Notes under the pieces: generated by a model
Seen by the model: only the letters and a program-made list of their open reading frames with translations
What the model was told of the DNA's origin: nothing
Database searches by the model: none
Made by a program: the position numbers and the translations under genes
Shown: piece after piece, positions 8,676 through 15,348 of the stretch
Position numbering within the stretch: position 1 is the stretch's first letter
Layout of the letters: each line of letters starts with the position of its first letter
DNA from: Ruminococcus sp.
GTDB taxonomy: Bacteria > Bacillota > Clostridia > Oscillospirales > Ruminococcaceae
Assembly: GCA_017542125.1 (NCBI GenBank)
Contig: JAFXXU010000058.1
Coordinates: 1-64,000, forward strand
Length of the DNA: 64,000 bases
Direction of reading: 5' to 3'

Positions 8676-8783
8676 AAGAAATAGGATGAGCTATAGAATA
8701 AAGGGATTTGAGTTCACGACTAAGATTTCAAGCTGACAAGCGTGTCTGCGGGTATATCGGCCCCGCGGGTGCGCTTGTTTTTT
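8676..8783 (+). ncRNA. Candidate small noncoding RNA of about 105 nt
   Basis: A perfect promoter feeds a transcript that ends at a long hairpin: ACAAGCGTG (8736-8744) pairs with the TGCGCTTGT arm (8770-8778), the inner CTGCGGG (8746-8752) pairs with CCCGCGG (8762-8768), and a T run follows (8778-8783). The 60 bases before the hairpin (8676-8735) have no credible ORF or ribosome site. I do not recognise it as 6S, SRP, tmRNA, RNase P or a known riboswitch. It could be a trans-acting sRNA or an antisense partner of the que mRNA 3' end, whose terminator is at 8804-8828 on the other strand. Existence of a transcript is well supported; function is unknown. Confidence 0.65.
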
Positions 8784-8803
8784 GTCTGCCTCCGGGAACA
8801 GAA

Positions 8804-8828
8804 AAGGCAGGGAGTGCAGCCCTGCCTT
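8804..8828 (-). terminator. Terminator of the que operon
   Basis: AAGGCAGGG (8804-8812) pairs with CCCTGCCTT (8820-8828). On the minus strand it is followed by TTCTGTTC. It lies 4 bases beyond the queF stop codon. Confidence 0.8.
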
Positions 8829-8831
8829 GTT

Positions 8832-9329
8832 TTATCTGTTGTTAACTTCCTCGGGGTACATATCGTGTTTGGTGAGGCGCTCCCAGGCCACCTGCTCCCA
8901 TTTGGTGCCCTTGGCGCCGTAGTTGCAGTAGGGGTCAATGGAAAGCCCGCCCCTGGGGAGGAACTTGCCCCATACCTCGATGTATTTGGGCTCCATAAGC
9001 TTGATGAGGTCGTTCATTATGATGTTGACGCAGTCCTCGTGGAAATCGCCGTGGTTGCGGAAGCTGAAAAGATAAAGCTTCAGCGACTTGCTCTCTACCA
9101 TCCTCTCGGCGGGGACGTAGGAAATATAAATCGTTGCGAAATCCGGCTGACCTGTTATCGGGCAGAGACTGGTGAACTCCGGGCAGTTGAACTTTACGAA
9201 GTAATCCCGGTAGGGGTGCTTGTTGGGGAAGGTCTCCAGCAGCTCGGGGGAGTATTCGGCGGAGTAGCGTATCCCGCTCTTACCCAGATGGGTTATGGTG
9301 CCTCTTTCTTCTTCTGTTCTTCCGGTCAT
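8832..9329 (-). CDS. queF: NADPH-dependent 7-cyano-7-deazaguanine reductase
   Basis: A 165-residue T-fold enzyme that reduces the nitrile of preQ0 to the aminomethyl group of preQ1, the last soluble step before tRNA modification. It matches the short YkvM/QueF type. The thioimide-forming cysteine is in [15 protein letters not shown], the QueF NADPH-binding motif region is [16 protein letters not shown], and HEDCVN follows. The start is the ATG at 9329. It is the last gene of a five-gene operon, 3 bases after queC. Presence of QueF means the cell makes preQ1, not just preQ0. Confidence 0.95.
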   Translation of the reverse strand: MTGRTEEERGTITHLGKSGIRYSAEYSPELLETFPNKHPYRDYFVKFNCPEFTSLCPITGQPDFATIYISYVPAERMVESKSLKLYLFSFRNHGDFHEDCVNIIMNDLIKLMEPKYIEVWGKFLPRGGLSIDPYCNYGAKGTKWEQVAWERLTKHDMYPEEVNNR

Positions 9330-9332
9330 GGG

Positions 9333-10019
9333 TCATTCTCCTTTCATAAGAGGGTCTGTGAGGCCGCAGGCTTCAAAGGCCGCAGCTCTGTCGCGGCAGG
9401 TGCCGCATTTCCCGCAGGGACGCTGACCGCCCTCATAGCAGCTCCAGGTCTTCTCAAAGGGAACACCCAGCTCCGTCCCCATACGGACTACATCAGCCTT
9501 TTTCAGCCCCACAAAGGGAGCCTCGATCTTCACCTGTTCACCGCTGCCCAGCCATATAGCCTCGTTCATTGCCCTGTTGAATGCCTCGGAGCAGTCGGGG
9601 TAGGCGTTGCCCGCAGCATCGTCCGAGTGGGCGCCGTAGTAGATGACAGAGCATCCGCAGCCTATTGCCTCGCTTGCCGCCGCTGCAAGAAACAGCCCGT
9701 TTCGGAAGGGGACATAGGTGGATACCGGCTTGCCCTCGGTCTTTGTGAGCTGCTCGGCGTAGCTCTCCTTGGGTATCTCCCCCTCAGAGCCCCGGAGCAG
9801 GGAACAGTCAGCCCCGGCGAATATCTGTGTCAGGTCAAGGGTCTTGCGGTCAACGCCGTAATGCGCCGCCACAGCCTCAGCCGCACGGAGCTCTTTATCG
9901 TGCTTCTGACCGTAGTATATCGAGAGGGCGGTAACATTTTCCGCCCCGTATTTCTTCACCGCGAGAGCAAGACAGGTGGAGCTGTCGAGCCCGCCGCTGA
10001 AAAGCACCATAGCTTTCAT
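9333..10019 (-). CDS. queC: 7-cyano-7-deazaguanine synthase
   Basis: A 228-residue ATP-dependent enzyme converting 7-carboxy-7-deazaguanine and ammonia to preQ0. The PP-loop is SGGLDSSTCLALA near residue 10. The zinc site at the C-terminus has the family cysteines in SCYEGGQRPCGKCGTCRDRA. Length is typical (about 220-230). It is flanked by folE (9 bases upstream) and queF (3 bases downstream). Confidence 0.96.
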   Translation of the reverse strand: MKAMVLFSGGLDSSTCLALAVKKYGAENVTALSIYYGQKHDKELRAAEAVAAHYGVDRKTLDLTQIFAGADCSLLRGSEGEIPKESYAEQLTKTEGKPVSTYVPFRNGLFLAAAASEAIGCGCSVIYYGAHSDDAAGNAYPDCSEAFNRAMNEAIWLGSGEQVKIEAPFVGLKKADVVRMGTELGVPFEKTWSCYEGGQRPCGKCGTCRDRAAAFEACGLTDPLMKGE

Positions 10020-10028
10020 ACAAACACC

Positions 10029-10589
10029 TCAGTCAAGCAGCTTTTTCAGATCGCTGTCGGTCTTGAAGGAGCCAAGATAGGTCCTGGTCTCGGTACGGGC
10101 GGTGGAGTTCTTTATGCCCCTGGCCGTCATACAGCTGTGAGTGCCCTGTATCTTCACACCCACATCGGGGGTGCCTGCCGCCTCGGAGATTATCTCGGCG
10201 ATATCCCGACCCAGCCGCTCCTGGAGCTGCAGCCTCTTGGCAGCCATCTCGCAGATGCGGGCTATCTTGCTGAGCCCCAGCACCTTCCCCCTGGGGATGT
10301 AACCCACATTCACGCTCATATCGTACATCAGCGCCAGATGGTGCTCGCAGTAGCTGAATACCGTGATATCCTTCATAATGATAGCCTCATCGGAACCGTT
10401 ATCCTCGGCGGAGAAGGTCTTTCCGAACATCTCAGCGATCTGATGGTTTGAGTAGGCTGTCCCCTCAAGGACCTCCGCCAGCATATCGGCAACGCGGGCA
10501 GGGGTCTCAATAAGACCCTCTCTGTCCGGATCCTCGCCTATGGCCTCGAGGAGCCCCTTGACGTGAAACATTATCTTTTCCTTATCCAT
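10029..10589 (-). CDS. folE: GTP cyclohydrolase I
   Basis: A 186-residue T-fold enzyme that opens GTP to 7,8-dihydroneopterin triphosphate, first step of both folate and queuosine pathways. Zinc ligands are visible in FSYCEHHLALMYD and in GTHSCMTARGI. The order and spacing (3 bases after queE, 9 before queC) place it in queuosine production. It may be a pathway-dedicated copy separate from a folate-operon folE, which cannot be judged from this window. Confidence 0.96.
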   Translation of the reverse strand: MDKEKIMFHVKGLLEAIGEDPDREGLIETPARVADMLAEVLEGTAYSNHQIAEMFGKTFSAEDNGSDEAIIMKDITVFSYCEHHLALMYDMSVNVGYIPRGKVLGLSKIARICEMAAKRLQLQERLGRDIAEIISEAAGTPDVGVKIQGTHSCMTARGIKNSTARTETRTYLGSFKTDSDLKKLLD

Positions 10590-10592
10590 ACT

Positions 10593-11252
10593 TTATACTC
10601 CTCTTGCATCGGGATCCCAGATGAACTTGTGCAGCTGCAGTTGCAGCCTGACCCCGTTGAGCCTGTTGTTTATGATGAATTCCACTATCTCGGCAGGATC
10701 TATCCTCCCGAACACCGGGCTGATATATACCCTGCATTTCTCTGTCAGAGCAAAACCCTCGATGATCTCCCTGGCTCTCTCCAGATCCTCACGGCTCCCC
10801 GAAACGAATTTGACCGCGTCCTCGCCTTGGAGAAAACGGTAATTACCTGTGAGCATAGCGCTCTCCATACCGCTGCCGGGCAGCTTGTAATCCAGGGTGA
10901 AGACCGGGCGGTATTCCGCACCCGCGAGAGCCTCTATCGGGATGCTCCCGTTGGTCTCGATCTCGCAGCGGTGGCCTCTTTTCATAAGCTCCGCCACCAG
11001 CTCCGGGAGCTCCGGGCAGAGCATAGGCTCGCCGCCGGTGAGGGTCACATTTACTATCCCCGTGCTGTCGGCATAGCCGGCTATCTCTGCGACGGTCATA
11101 GCCTCGGCAGGGCAGTCCTGAGTGTTTGCCCAGAGGGTGTCGCAGTAGGAGCAGCAGAGGTTGCAGCCCCTCAGCCTTATAAACACCGCAGCCTCGCCGG
11201 CTCTGATGCTCTCGCCGTTTATGCTGACGAATTTCTCCGCAACGTATATCAT
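10593..11252 (-). CDS. queE: 7-carboxy-7-deazaguanine synthase (radical SAM)
   Basis: A 219-residue radical SAM enzyme that rearranges 6-carboxytetrahydropterin to 7-carboxy-7-deazaguanine. The cluster motif is CNLCCSYCDT (CX3CX2C), after the family opening EKFVSINGES. LTGGEPML is the SAM-binding GGE motif. Its start overlaps the queD stop by four bases, which implies translational coupling. Length is at the short end of the family. Confidence 0.94.
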   Translation of the reverse strand: MIYVAEKFVSINGESIRAGEAAVFIRLRGCNLCCSYCDTLWANTQDCPAEAMTVAEIAGYADSTGIVNVTLTGGEPMLCPELPELVAELMKRGHRCEIETNGSIPIEALAGAEYRPVFTLDYKLPGSGMESAMLTGNYRFLQGEDAVKFVSGSREDLERAREIIEGFALTEKCRVYISPVFGRIDPAEIVEFIINNRLNGVRLQLQLHKFIWDPDARGV

Positions 11253-11671
11253 CGCTCCACCTCATAGACCGCGCAGTTATCCGGCGTCTCGTAGACAGTC
11301 ACGGATACCACATCCAGCCCCTTGTCTTTCAGCAGCCCGGCGAAATGCTTCGCCAGGTTTTCAGCCGTGGGCCGGAAGGGGAGCTCCGTCAGCGAGAAGC
11401 CCTCGTCCTTCAGAGCCGCGAGGGTCGTAGGCTTCAGCGAGCCTGCCTCATAGATGAGAGTGTGGTCAAAACTGTCAGCCATGCTGCGCACCGCCTTTTT
11501 CAGGTCACCGAAATCAATGACCATCCCTCGCTTTTCGCCCTCTGTTATCAGCTCACCGCCGACACAGACCTCCACCGTCCACCTGTGGCCGTGGATATTG
11601 GCGCATTTGCCGTTGTAGCCGGCGAGGAAATGAGCGCTGTCAAACGCAGCAGATGTCCTTAGTGTGAACAT
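11249..11671 (-). CDS. queD: 6-carboxytetrahydropterin synthase
   Basis: A 140-residue T-fold enzyme that converts dihydroneopterin triphosphate to 6-carboxytetrahydropterin. I choose the ATG at 11671 (MFTLRTSAAFDSAH) because GGAGG lies 7 bases upstream and the family begins with this strand. A longer in-frame reading to 11767 would run through the leader hairpin and has no ribosome site. Zinc histidines are in FDSAHFL and CANIHGHRW. First gene of the que operon, downstream of a structured leader. Confidence 0.94.
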   Translation of the reverse strand: MFTLRTSAAFDSAHFLAGYNGKCANIHGHRWTVEVCVGGELITEGEKRGMVIDFGDLKKAVRSMADSFDHTLIYEAGSLKPTTLAALKDEGFSLTELPFRPTAENLAKHFAGLLKDKGLDVVSVTVYETPDNCAVYEVER

Positions 11672-11693
11672 ATCCGACCTCCGAGAAATAATA

Positions 11694-11719
11694 AAAGCGT
11701 CCGCACAGGCAGACGCTTT
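11694..11719 (-). terminator. Leader terminator hairpin before queD (attenuator)
   Basis: On the minus strand AAAGCGTCTGC and GCGGACGCTTT form a stem around CTGT, followed by TATTATTT. It lies between the predicted promoter and the queD ribosome site, so transcription must read through it. This is the usual arrangement for a riboswitch with transcriptional control. Confidence 0.75.
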
Positions 11720-11773
11720 AAAATACGCATAATAAAGGCATACCCCTTTACGGGTGCCAAAACGCATAAAAAA

Positions 11774-11822
11774 GACTGCCCTGGTTTTGTTTAACGACAG
11801 GATGGCGCAAACGAACTGTCAA
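11774..11822 (-). promoter_or_regulatory. Candidate preQ1 class I riboswitch
   Basis: On the minus strand GACAG (11820-11816) pairs with CUGUC (11800-11796) around a loop that begins UUCG. An A-rich tail GUUAAACAAAACCAGG follows directly. A short stem, a loop starting UUC and an A-rich tail that folds back are the hallmarks of preQ1-I. The tail resembles that of the Thermoanaerobacter preQ1 riboswitch as I remember it. The loop (15 bases) is longer than the usual 10-13, and I cannot assign the pseudoknot pairs securely. Position between promoter and leader terminator of a preQ1 operon supports the call. Confidence 0.5.
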
Positions 11823-11828
11823 TTTGTT

Positions 11829-11857
11829 ATTTTATCACATCTGCCGCCCAAAGTCAA
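11829..11857 (-). promoter_or_regulatory. Sigma-A promoter of the que operon
   Basis: On the minus strand TTGACT (11852-11857), a 17-base spacer and TAAAAT (11829-11834). Transcription would begin near 11822, just before the candidate riboswitch. Confidence 0.8.
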
Positions 11858-11883
11858 GGGCTATATTATGAACAAACATAAAT

Positions 11884-11923
11884 AACGGTATGTCCCGCCC
11901 CGTCCGGGGGAGAGCATACCGTT
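11884..11923 (-). terminator. Stem-loop downstream of the GGDEF gene
   Basis: AACGGTATG (11884-11892) pairs with CATACCGTT (11915-11923). On the minus strand it is followed by ATTTATG, a weak U tract, so termination may be leaky or the hairpin may serve mainly as an mRNA end. Confidence 0.6.
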
Positions 11924-11931
11924 TCAGATCC

Positions 11932-13032
11932 TTATTCTGTTTCTGTGGGAGGCTTCATGCTCCGCCTGATCTTGCCCGTTCTTTCATAGAAGAGCTTCTT
12001 CTCATCGTAGAGCTTGATATCAGCCAGCTGATAGAGCTTATCAATTGAGGTCTCGCCGTCCTTCATGGCATAGCCTATGGAGCAGGTATAAGGCGTCTTT
12101 ACCACCTCGTTCCTTATTCGCTCGATAAGCTCCCGGACCGCATCCTCCATAGTGTCAAGGCAGAGGATGACATACTCATCGCCGCCGATGCGGTAGGCAC
12201 GCTGCCCGCGCTTTGTGGCTTTCATAAAGCAATCAGCCAGGGCTTTGAGTGCGGTATCTCCCGCAACATGGCCCTCGGTGTCGTTTATCTCCTTCAATCC
12301 GTCCATATCAATGGCGACAACCGAGGTTATCTCCTCATCGTATTTCTCCGAGTCGGAATAATAGCTCTGACGGTTCAGCAGCTTCGTCAGGGGATCCCTC
12401 TTTGTGAACTGCTGCAGCAGGAACACATAGTAGAGCAGAACATCTATGGCTATGGAGATGTTGAACCAGTGCTGGCTGGCGCTCTCGATGAACAGGGGCA
12501 TTATCAGGCACAGCACCGAGGTCACAGCCATAAACAGCATCAGAGGATAATCCTCACGGGTGTTCTTGCTGTTGCGGAACATACTGAATATCAGGTAGAG
12601 CAGATACAGTGCGTTGATGAAATAGGTCAGATACCCCAGCGTACCTCTGCCGAAGTGGTTGTCGGGGGAAATGTAGAACACGATCCCCGTGGGTATCGAA
12701 ACGAAGCAGAGTATGGAATTGAGCAGCGCCGGGATATAAAGATAAAGCCTTTGGCTGGGGCAAACTATAAGTATGATGTTGACGAGAACAAAGGTCACAA
12801 GGCTGTAATTCACAGCGCTCAGTATCGGCCGCCAGATGGAATAATCTATCTGATTGCCCAGATAGGTCTCCACATAGCAGGAGACGGAATATAAAAACAG
12901 CAGAGCGCAGGTCGTGGACATACGGAGTATCATCCTGCGTTCCAGGTGGATATCAGAATGCAGAAGCATCCCCATTCCGATCAGCAGCACCAGCAGCCCC
13001 CAATGGTCTGTCAGGTAGGCTGATATACTCAT
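11932..13032 (-). CDS. Membrane diguanylate cyclase (GGDEF)
   Basis: A 366-residue protein with about six to seven hydrophobic helices in residues 10-205 and a C-terminal GGDEF domain (about 215-355). The signature is RIGGDEYVIL, with Y for F, which active cyclases tolerate. The substrate-binding DMDGLKEINDTEGHVAGD segment is intact. It is predicted to make cyclic di-GMP in response to a membrane signal. No inhibitory RxxD site is obvious. It is monocistronic, with its own promoter and an end stem-loop. The N-terminal sensor is not a type I can name. Confidence 0.85.
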   Translation of the reverse strand: MSISAYLTDHWGLLVLLIGMGMLLHSDIHLERRMILRMSTTCALLFLYSVSCYVETYLGNQIDYSIWRPILSAVNYSLVTFVLVNIILIVCPSQRLYLYIPALLNSILCFVSIPTGIVFYISPDNHFGRGTLGYLTYFINALYLLYLIFSMFRNSKNTREDYPLMLFMAVTSVLCLIMPLFIESASQHWFNISIAIDVLLYYVFLLQQFTKRDPLTKLLNRQSYYSDSEKYDEEITSVVAIDMDGLKEINDTEGHVAGDTALKALADCFMKATKRGQRAYRIGGDEYVILCLDTMEDAVRELIERIRNEVVKTPYTCSIGYAMKDGETSIDKLYQLADIKLYDEKKLFYERTGKIRRSMKPPTETE

Positions 13033-13120
13033 ATCCCGTTCACCTCCGTTCCTTAGTATTCAAGTGTTTACCGGCTTATATTAGCATATATGACAGGAAA
13101 TCTCATTATTTATTACTTAT

Positions 13121-13149
13121 ATTTTAACACATTCCCCGCTATTTGTCAA
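13121..13149 (-). promoter_or_regulatory. Sigma-A promoter of the membrane GGDEF gene
   Basis: On the minus strand TTGACA (13144-13149), a 17-base spacer and TAAAAT (13121-13126). The leader is about 85 bases. Confidence 0.8.
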
Positions 13150-13241
13150 TAATTCTTTCTGTGAAATAGCAAAAACAGCGGATCCACTGTGCCTCAAGAC
13201 CGCGTCCCAGGCGGCGGAAACAGAGATTTTTCGACTAAGGC

Positions 13242-13270
13242 TTTACAATCGGCAGGCAAGGTGCTATAAT
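13242..13270 (+). promoter_or_regulatory. Sigma-A promoter reading into MITE copy 2 and the phosphatase gene
   Basis: TTTACA (13242-13247), a 17-base spacer and TATAAT (13265-13270). The predicted first transcribed base (about 13277) falls within the first bases of the MITE. Confidence 0.75.
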
Positions 13271-13273
13271 ATA

Positions 13274-13453
13274 TTAAGGCAACACCGCACAACCCGCGGC
13301 TGACGCCTCTGCACGCCATCTGCTTGCCAGCTTTCCGTCATATTACCCAAATTCTCCTTGCCGGGCGCCAGCCCGCCTGCGTCGAATTTAGGCAATCTGA
13401 CGAAAATCTGGACTTCGCATCTGACGCACAGGGGTCGTGCGGTGTTGCCTTAA
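13274..13453. repeat. MITE-like palindromic element, copy 2 (complete, 180 bp)
   Basis: The ends are TTAAGGCAACACCGCAC (13274-13290) and its exact reverse complement (13437-13453). The inside is also an imperfect palindrome: the left arm CCAGCTTTCCGTCATATTAC mirrors the right arm ending GTCAGATTGC... when read from the other strand. It lies between a promoter and the phosphatase gene. No coding capacity. Target duplication cannot be proved; TTAA may be part of the end or of the target. Confidence 0.88.
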
Positions 13454-13487
13454 AATAGACCTCGGCGGAAAGGCGGTGGGTGATCGG

Positions 13488-15269
13488 ATGAGCGAAAAGC
13501 CCGGCAAGAAAAATCAAAAGCTGCTGATACAGATAGGGCTTATACTGCTCCCTGTGTTTACGGTACTGATAATCGCGGTGTCGTGGATGATGTATAACTC
13601 CACCGTTAACGGCTTCCTTGAAGCCCAGAGGACAAATATGGAGACCAGCCTTGAAGAGACTGTCTCATCTTCTTTCAGATACCTGTTCACGGACGATGAA
13701 GAGCTCAGATGGTTTCTCGATAAATGGGAGCAGGAGCCCTCTGCTATCCTCCGTGAGACGGATCCGGAAGCTGCGGAGCGCTATCAGGAGTATTTTGACA
13801 GCTTCTCCGATACTGCATCAAACGATGAAGGGAGCGGCAGCAACAAGGAGTTCGTCGAGGGGCTTCCGGATGATCTGCTCGTTTATTACCTTAAAACCAG
13901 ATACGATCTTATCCAGCTGCGCTTCGGGGACGATGTCTCGGCAAACCGGTATGACAGCCTGTTTTTGCTAGATGTTTCGGATGAGAACAGGGGCTTTGTC
14001 ATCTGCGAATGCAGCAAGGACGGCACCTCCAAGGAGCTGGGCAGCCGCTTCGATATCGACCTTTCAAAGCACCCGGCTATTCAAAAGCTGATCGACGCTC
14101 CCGGCGACAGAGCGGAGTTTGAAAAATCCGAGGATCTCCCCGGTCCCGGCGACTACTACATAGCCTATATGCCCGTTGTCCTCGACGGAAAGACCAGGGC
14201 GGTCATAGGCATCGTATATAACTGGGCCGATCTGCGTGAGACCATGAACAGCTCCATGCTAAAGGCGCAGCTTCTGGGTATAGGCGGGCTTTCGCTGGCA
14301 ATGGCCATACTCCTTATCGTGCTTTACCGCAGATCTATCAGACCCCTTACCAAGATCCAGAGCATCGTCTGCGATTACACCGAGAGCAAGAACAGCGCCG
14401 ACGTTATCTCGAGAATGTCCGAGATAAAGGAGCACAACGAGTTCGGTCTGCTCTCCGATAATATCTCGGAGCTTGCCAAAGCCATAGACCAGTATACCGG
14501 GGAGATCACCGAGCTTACCGGTGAACGCGAAAGAGCCGCCGCCGAGCTGGATATGGCAAGGACTATACAGGCAGGGCAGCTCCCCAACAAATTCCCCGCC
14601 TTCCCCGACAGGACGGATTTTGACATCTACGCAAGTATGACCCCCGCCAGGGAAGTAGGCGGCGATTTCTACGATTACCTCCTTATCGACGACGACCATC
14701 TGGCTATCGTCATAGCCGATGTTTCCGACAAGGGCGTGCCCGCGGCCTTGTTTATGATGATGTCCAAGATACTGATCAGGACCTTCACCTCAATGGGGCT
14801 TTCCCCCGGAGAGGTCCTGAACCGCACCAACGAGACCATTGCCGGCAATAACAAGGAGCGGATGTTCGTCACCGTATGGCTGGGCATCCTGGAGATCTCC
14901 ACCGGCAAGGTGACAGCAGCCAACGCAGGCCACGAGTACCCGATGATACGTCAGCCCGGCGGCAGCTTTGAGCTTTTCAAGGATAAGCACGGCATGGTGG
15001 TGGGCGGCCTGAAAAAGGCAAAGTATTCCCAGTACGAATTCACCCTGCAAAAGGGCGGCACCCTATTCCTCTATACCGACGGCGTCCCCGAAGCCCATAA
15101 GGATCCCGAGGATATGTTCGGCTTCGACCGCCTGCTGGATGCCCTAGATCAGACCCCCGATGCTCCCCCGAAGGAACTGCTTGAAAACGTCCGCAGCGTA
15201 GTTGACAGGTTCGTCGGCGACGCCCCCCAGTTCGACGACCTTACCATGGTGGCTGTAAAACTGAATTAA
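13488..15269 (+). CDS. Membrane sensor with HAMP-like region and SpoIIE/PP2C phosphatase domain
   Basis: A 593-residue protein. I choose the ATG at 13488 (MSEKPGKKN), with GGTGGG just upstream; a GTG at 13437 lies inside the MITE and lacks a ribosome site. One membrane helix near residues 14-38, an extracellular sensor to about 265, a second helix (LLGIGGLSLAMAILLIVLY), a HAMP-like coiled linker, then a PPM/SpoIIE-type serine phosphatase (about 360-593) with EVGGDFYDYLLIDDDHLAI, VIADVSDKGVPAALFM and FDDLTMVAVKLN. The family (RsbU-like) dephosphorylates anti-anti-sigma factors. No partner STAS or kinase gene is nearby. It converges on a similar phosphatase at 15349-17280. Confidence 0.87.
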   Translation: MSEKPGKKNQKLLIQIGLILLPVFTVLIIAVSWMMYNSTVNGFLEAQRTNMETSLEETVSSSFRYLFTDDEELRWFLDKWEQEPSAILRETDPEAAERYQEYFDSFSDTASNDEGSGSNKEFVEGLPDDLLVYYLKTRYDLIQLRFGDDVSANRYDSLFLLDVSDENRGFVICECSKDGTSKELGSRFDIDLSKHPAIQKLIDAPGDRAEFEKSEDLPGPGDYYIAYMPVVLDGKTRAVIGIVYNWADLRETMNSSMLKAQLLGIGGLSLAMAILLIVLYRRSIRPLTKIQSIVCDYTESKNSADVISRMSEIKEHNEFGLLSDNISELAKAIDQYTGEITELTGERERAAAELDMARTIQAGQLPNKFPAFPDRTDFDIYASMTPAREVGGDFYDYLLIDDDHLAIVIADVSDKGVPAALFMMMSKILIRTFTSMGLSPGEVLNRTNETIAGNNKERMFVTVWLGILEISTGKVTAANAGHEYPMIRQPGGSFELFKDKHGMVVGGLKKAKYSQYEFTLQKGGTLFLYTDGVPEAHKDPEDMFGFDRLLDALDQTPDAPPKELLENVRSVVDRFVGDAPQFDDLTMVAVKLN

Positions 15270-15296
15270 AGCCCCGCAGCTTGTGTCCACAGATAA

Positions 15297-15336
15297 AAAA
15301 ACGGTATGCGCTCCCTTGGGAGTGCATACCGTTTTA
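15297..15336. terminator. Bidirectional terminator between convergent phosphatase genes
   Basis: ACGGTATGCGCTCCC (15301-15315) pairs with the complementary arm ending GCATACCGT, flanked by an A run on the left and TTTT on the right. It serves both strands. Confidence 0.85.
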
Positions 15337-15348
15337 AATTTGCTGTTC

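Larger units (their letters stand above)
8527..8831. other. Intergenic region with convergent terminators and an orphan transcription unit
   Basis: These 305 bases between the permease and queF hold the permease terminator, a complete sigma-A promoter, a region of about 100 bases without an ORF that ends in its own terminator, and the terminator of the minus-strand que operon. Confidence 0.8.
13033..13487. other. Divergent intergenic region carrying two promoters and a MITE
   Basis: This 455-bp stretch holds the leftward promoter of the GGDEF gene, a rightward promoter for the phosphatase gene, and MITE copy 2. No ORF is credible inside; open frames within the MITE lack ribosome sites. Confidence 0.75.

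Noticed and set aside
8742..10451. A 569-codon open frame on the plus strand opposite queF, queC and folE
   Set aside because: It is the shadow of three well-supported minus-strand enzymes; there is no ribosome site and the composition is that of an antisense frame.
13437..13487. GTG start at 13437 for the phosphatase gene
   Set aside because: It lies in the MITE's terminal repeat, has no SD and would add residues with no family counterpart; the ATG at 13488 gives a normal N-terminus.
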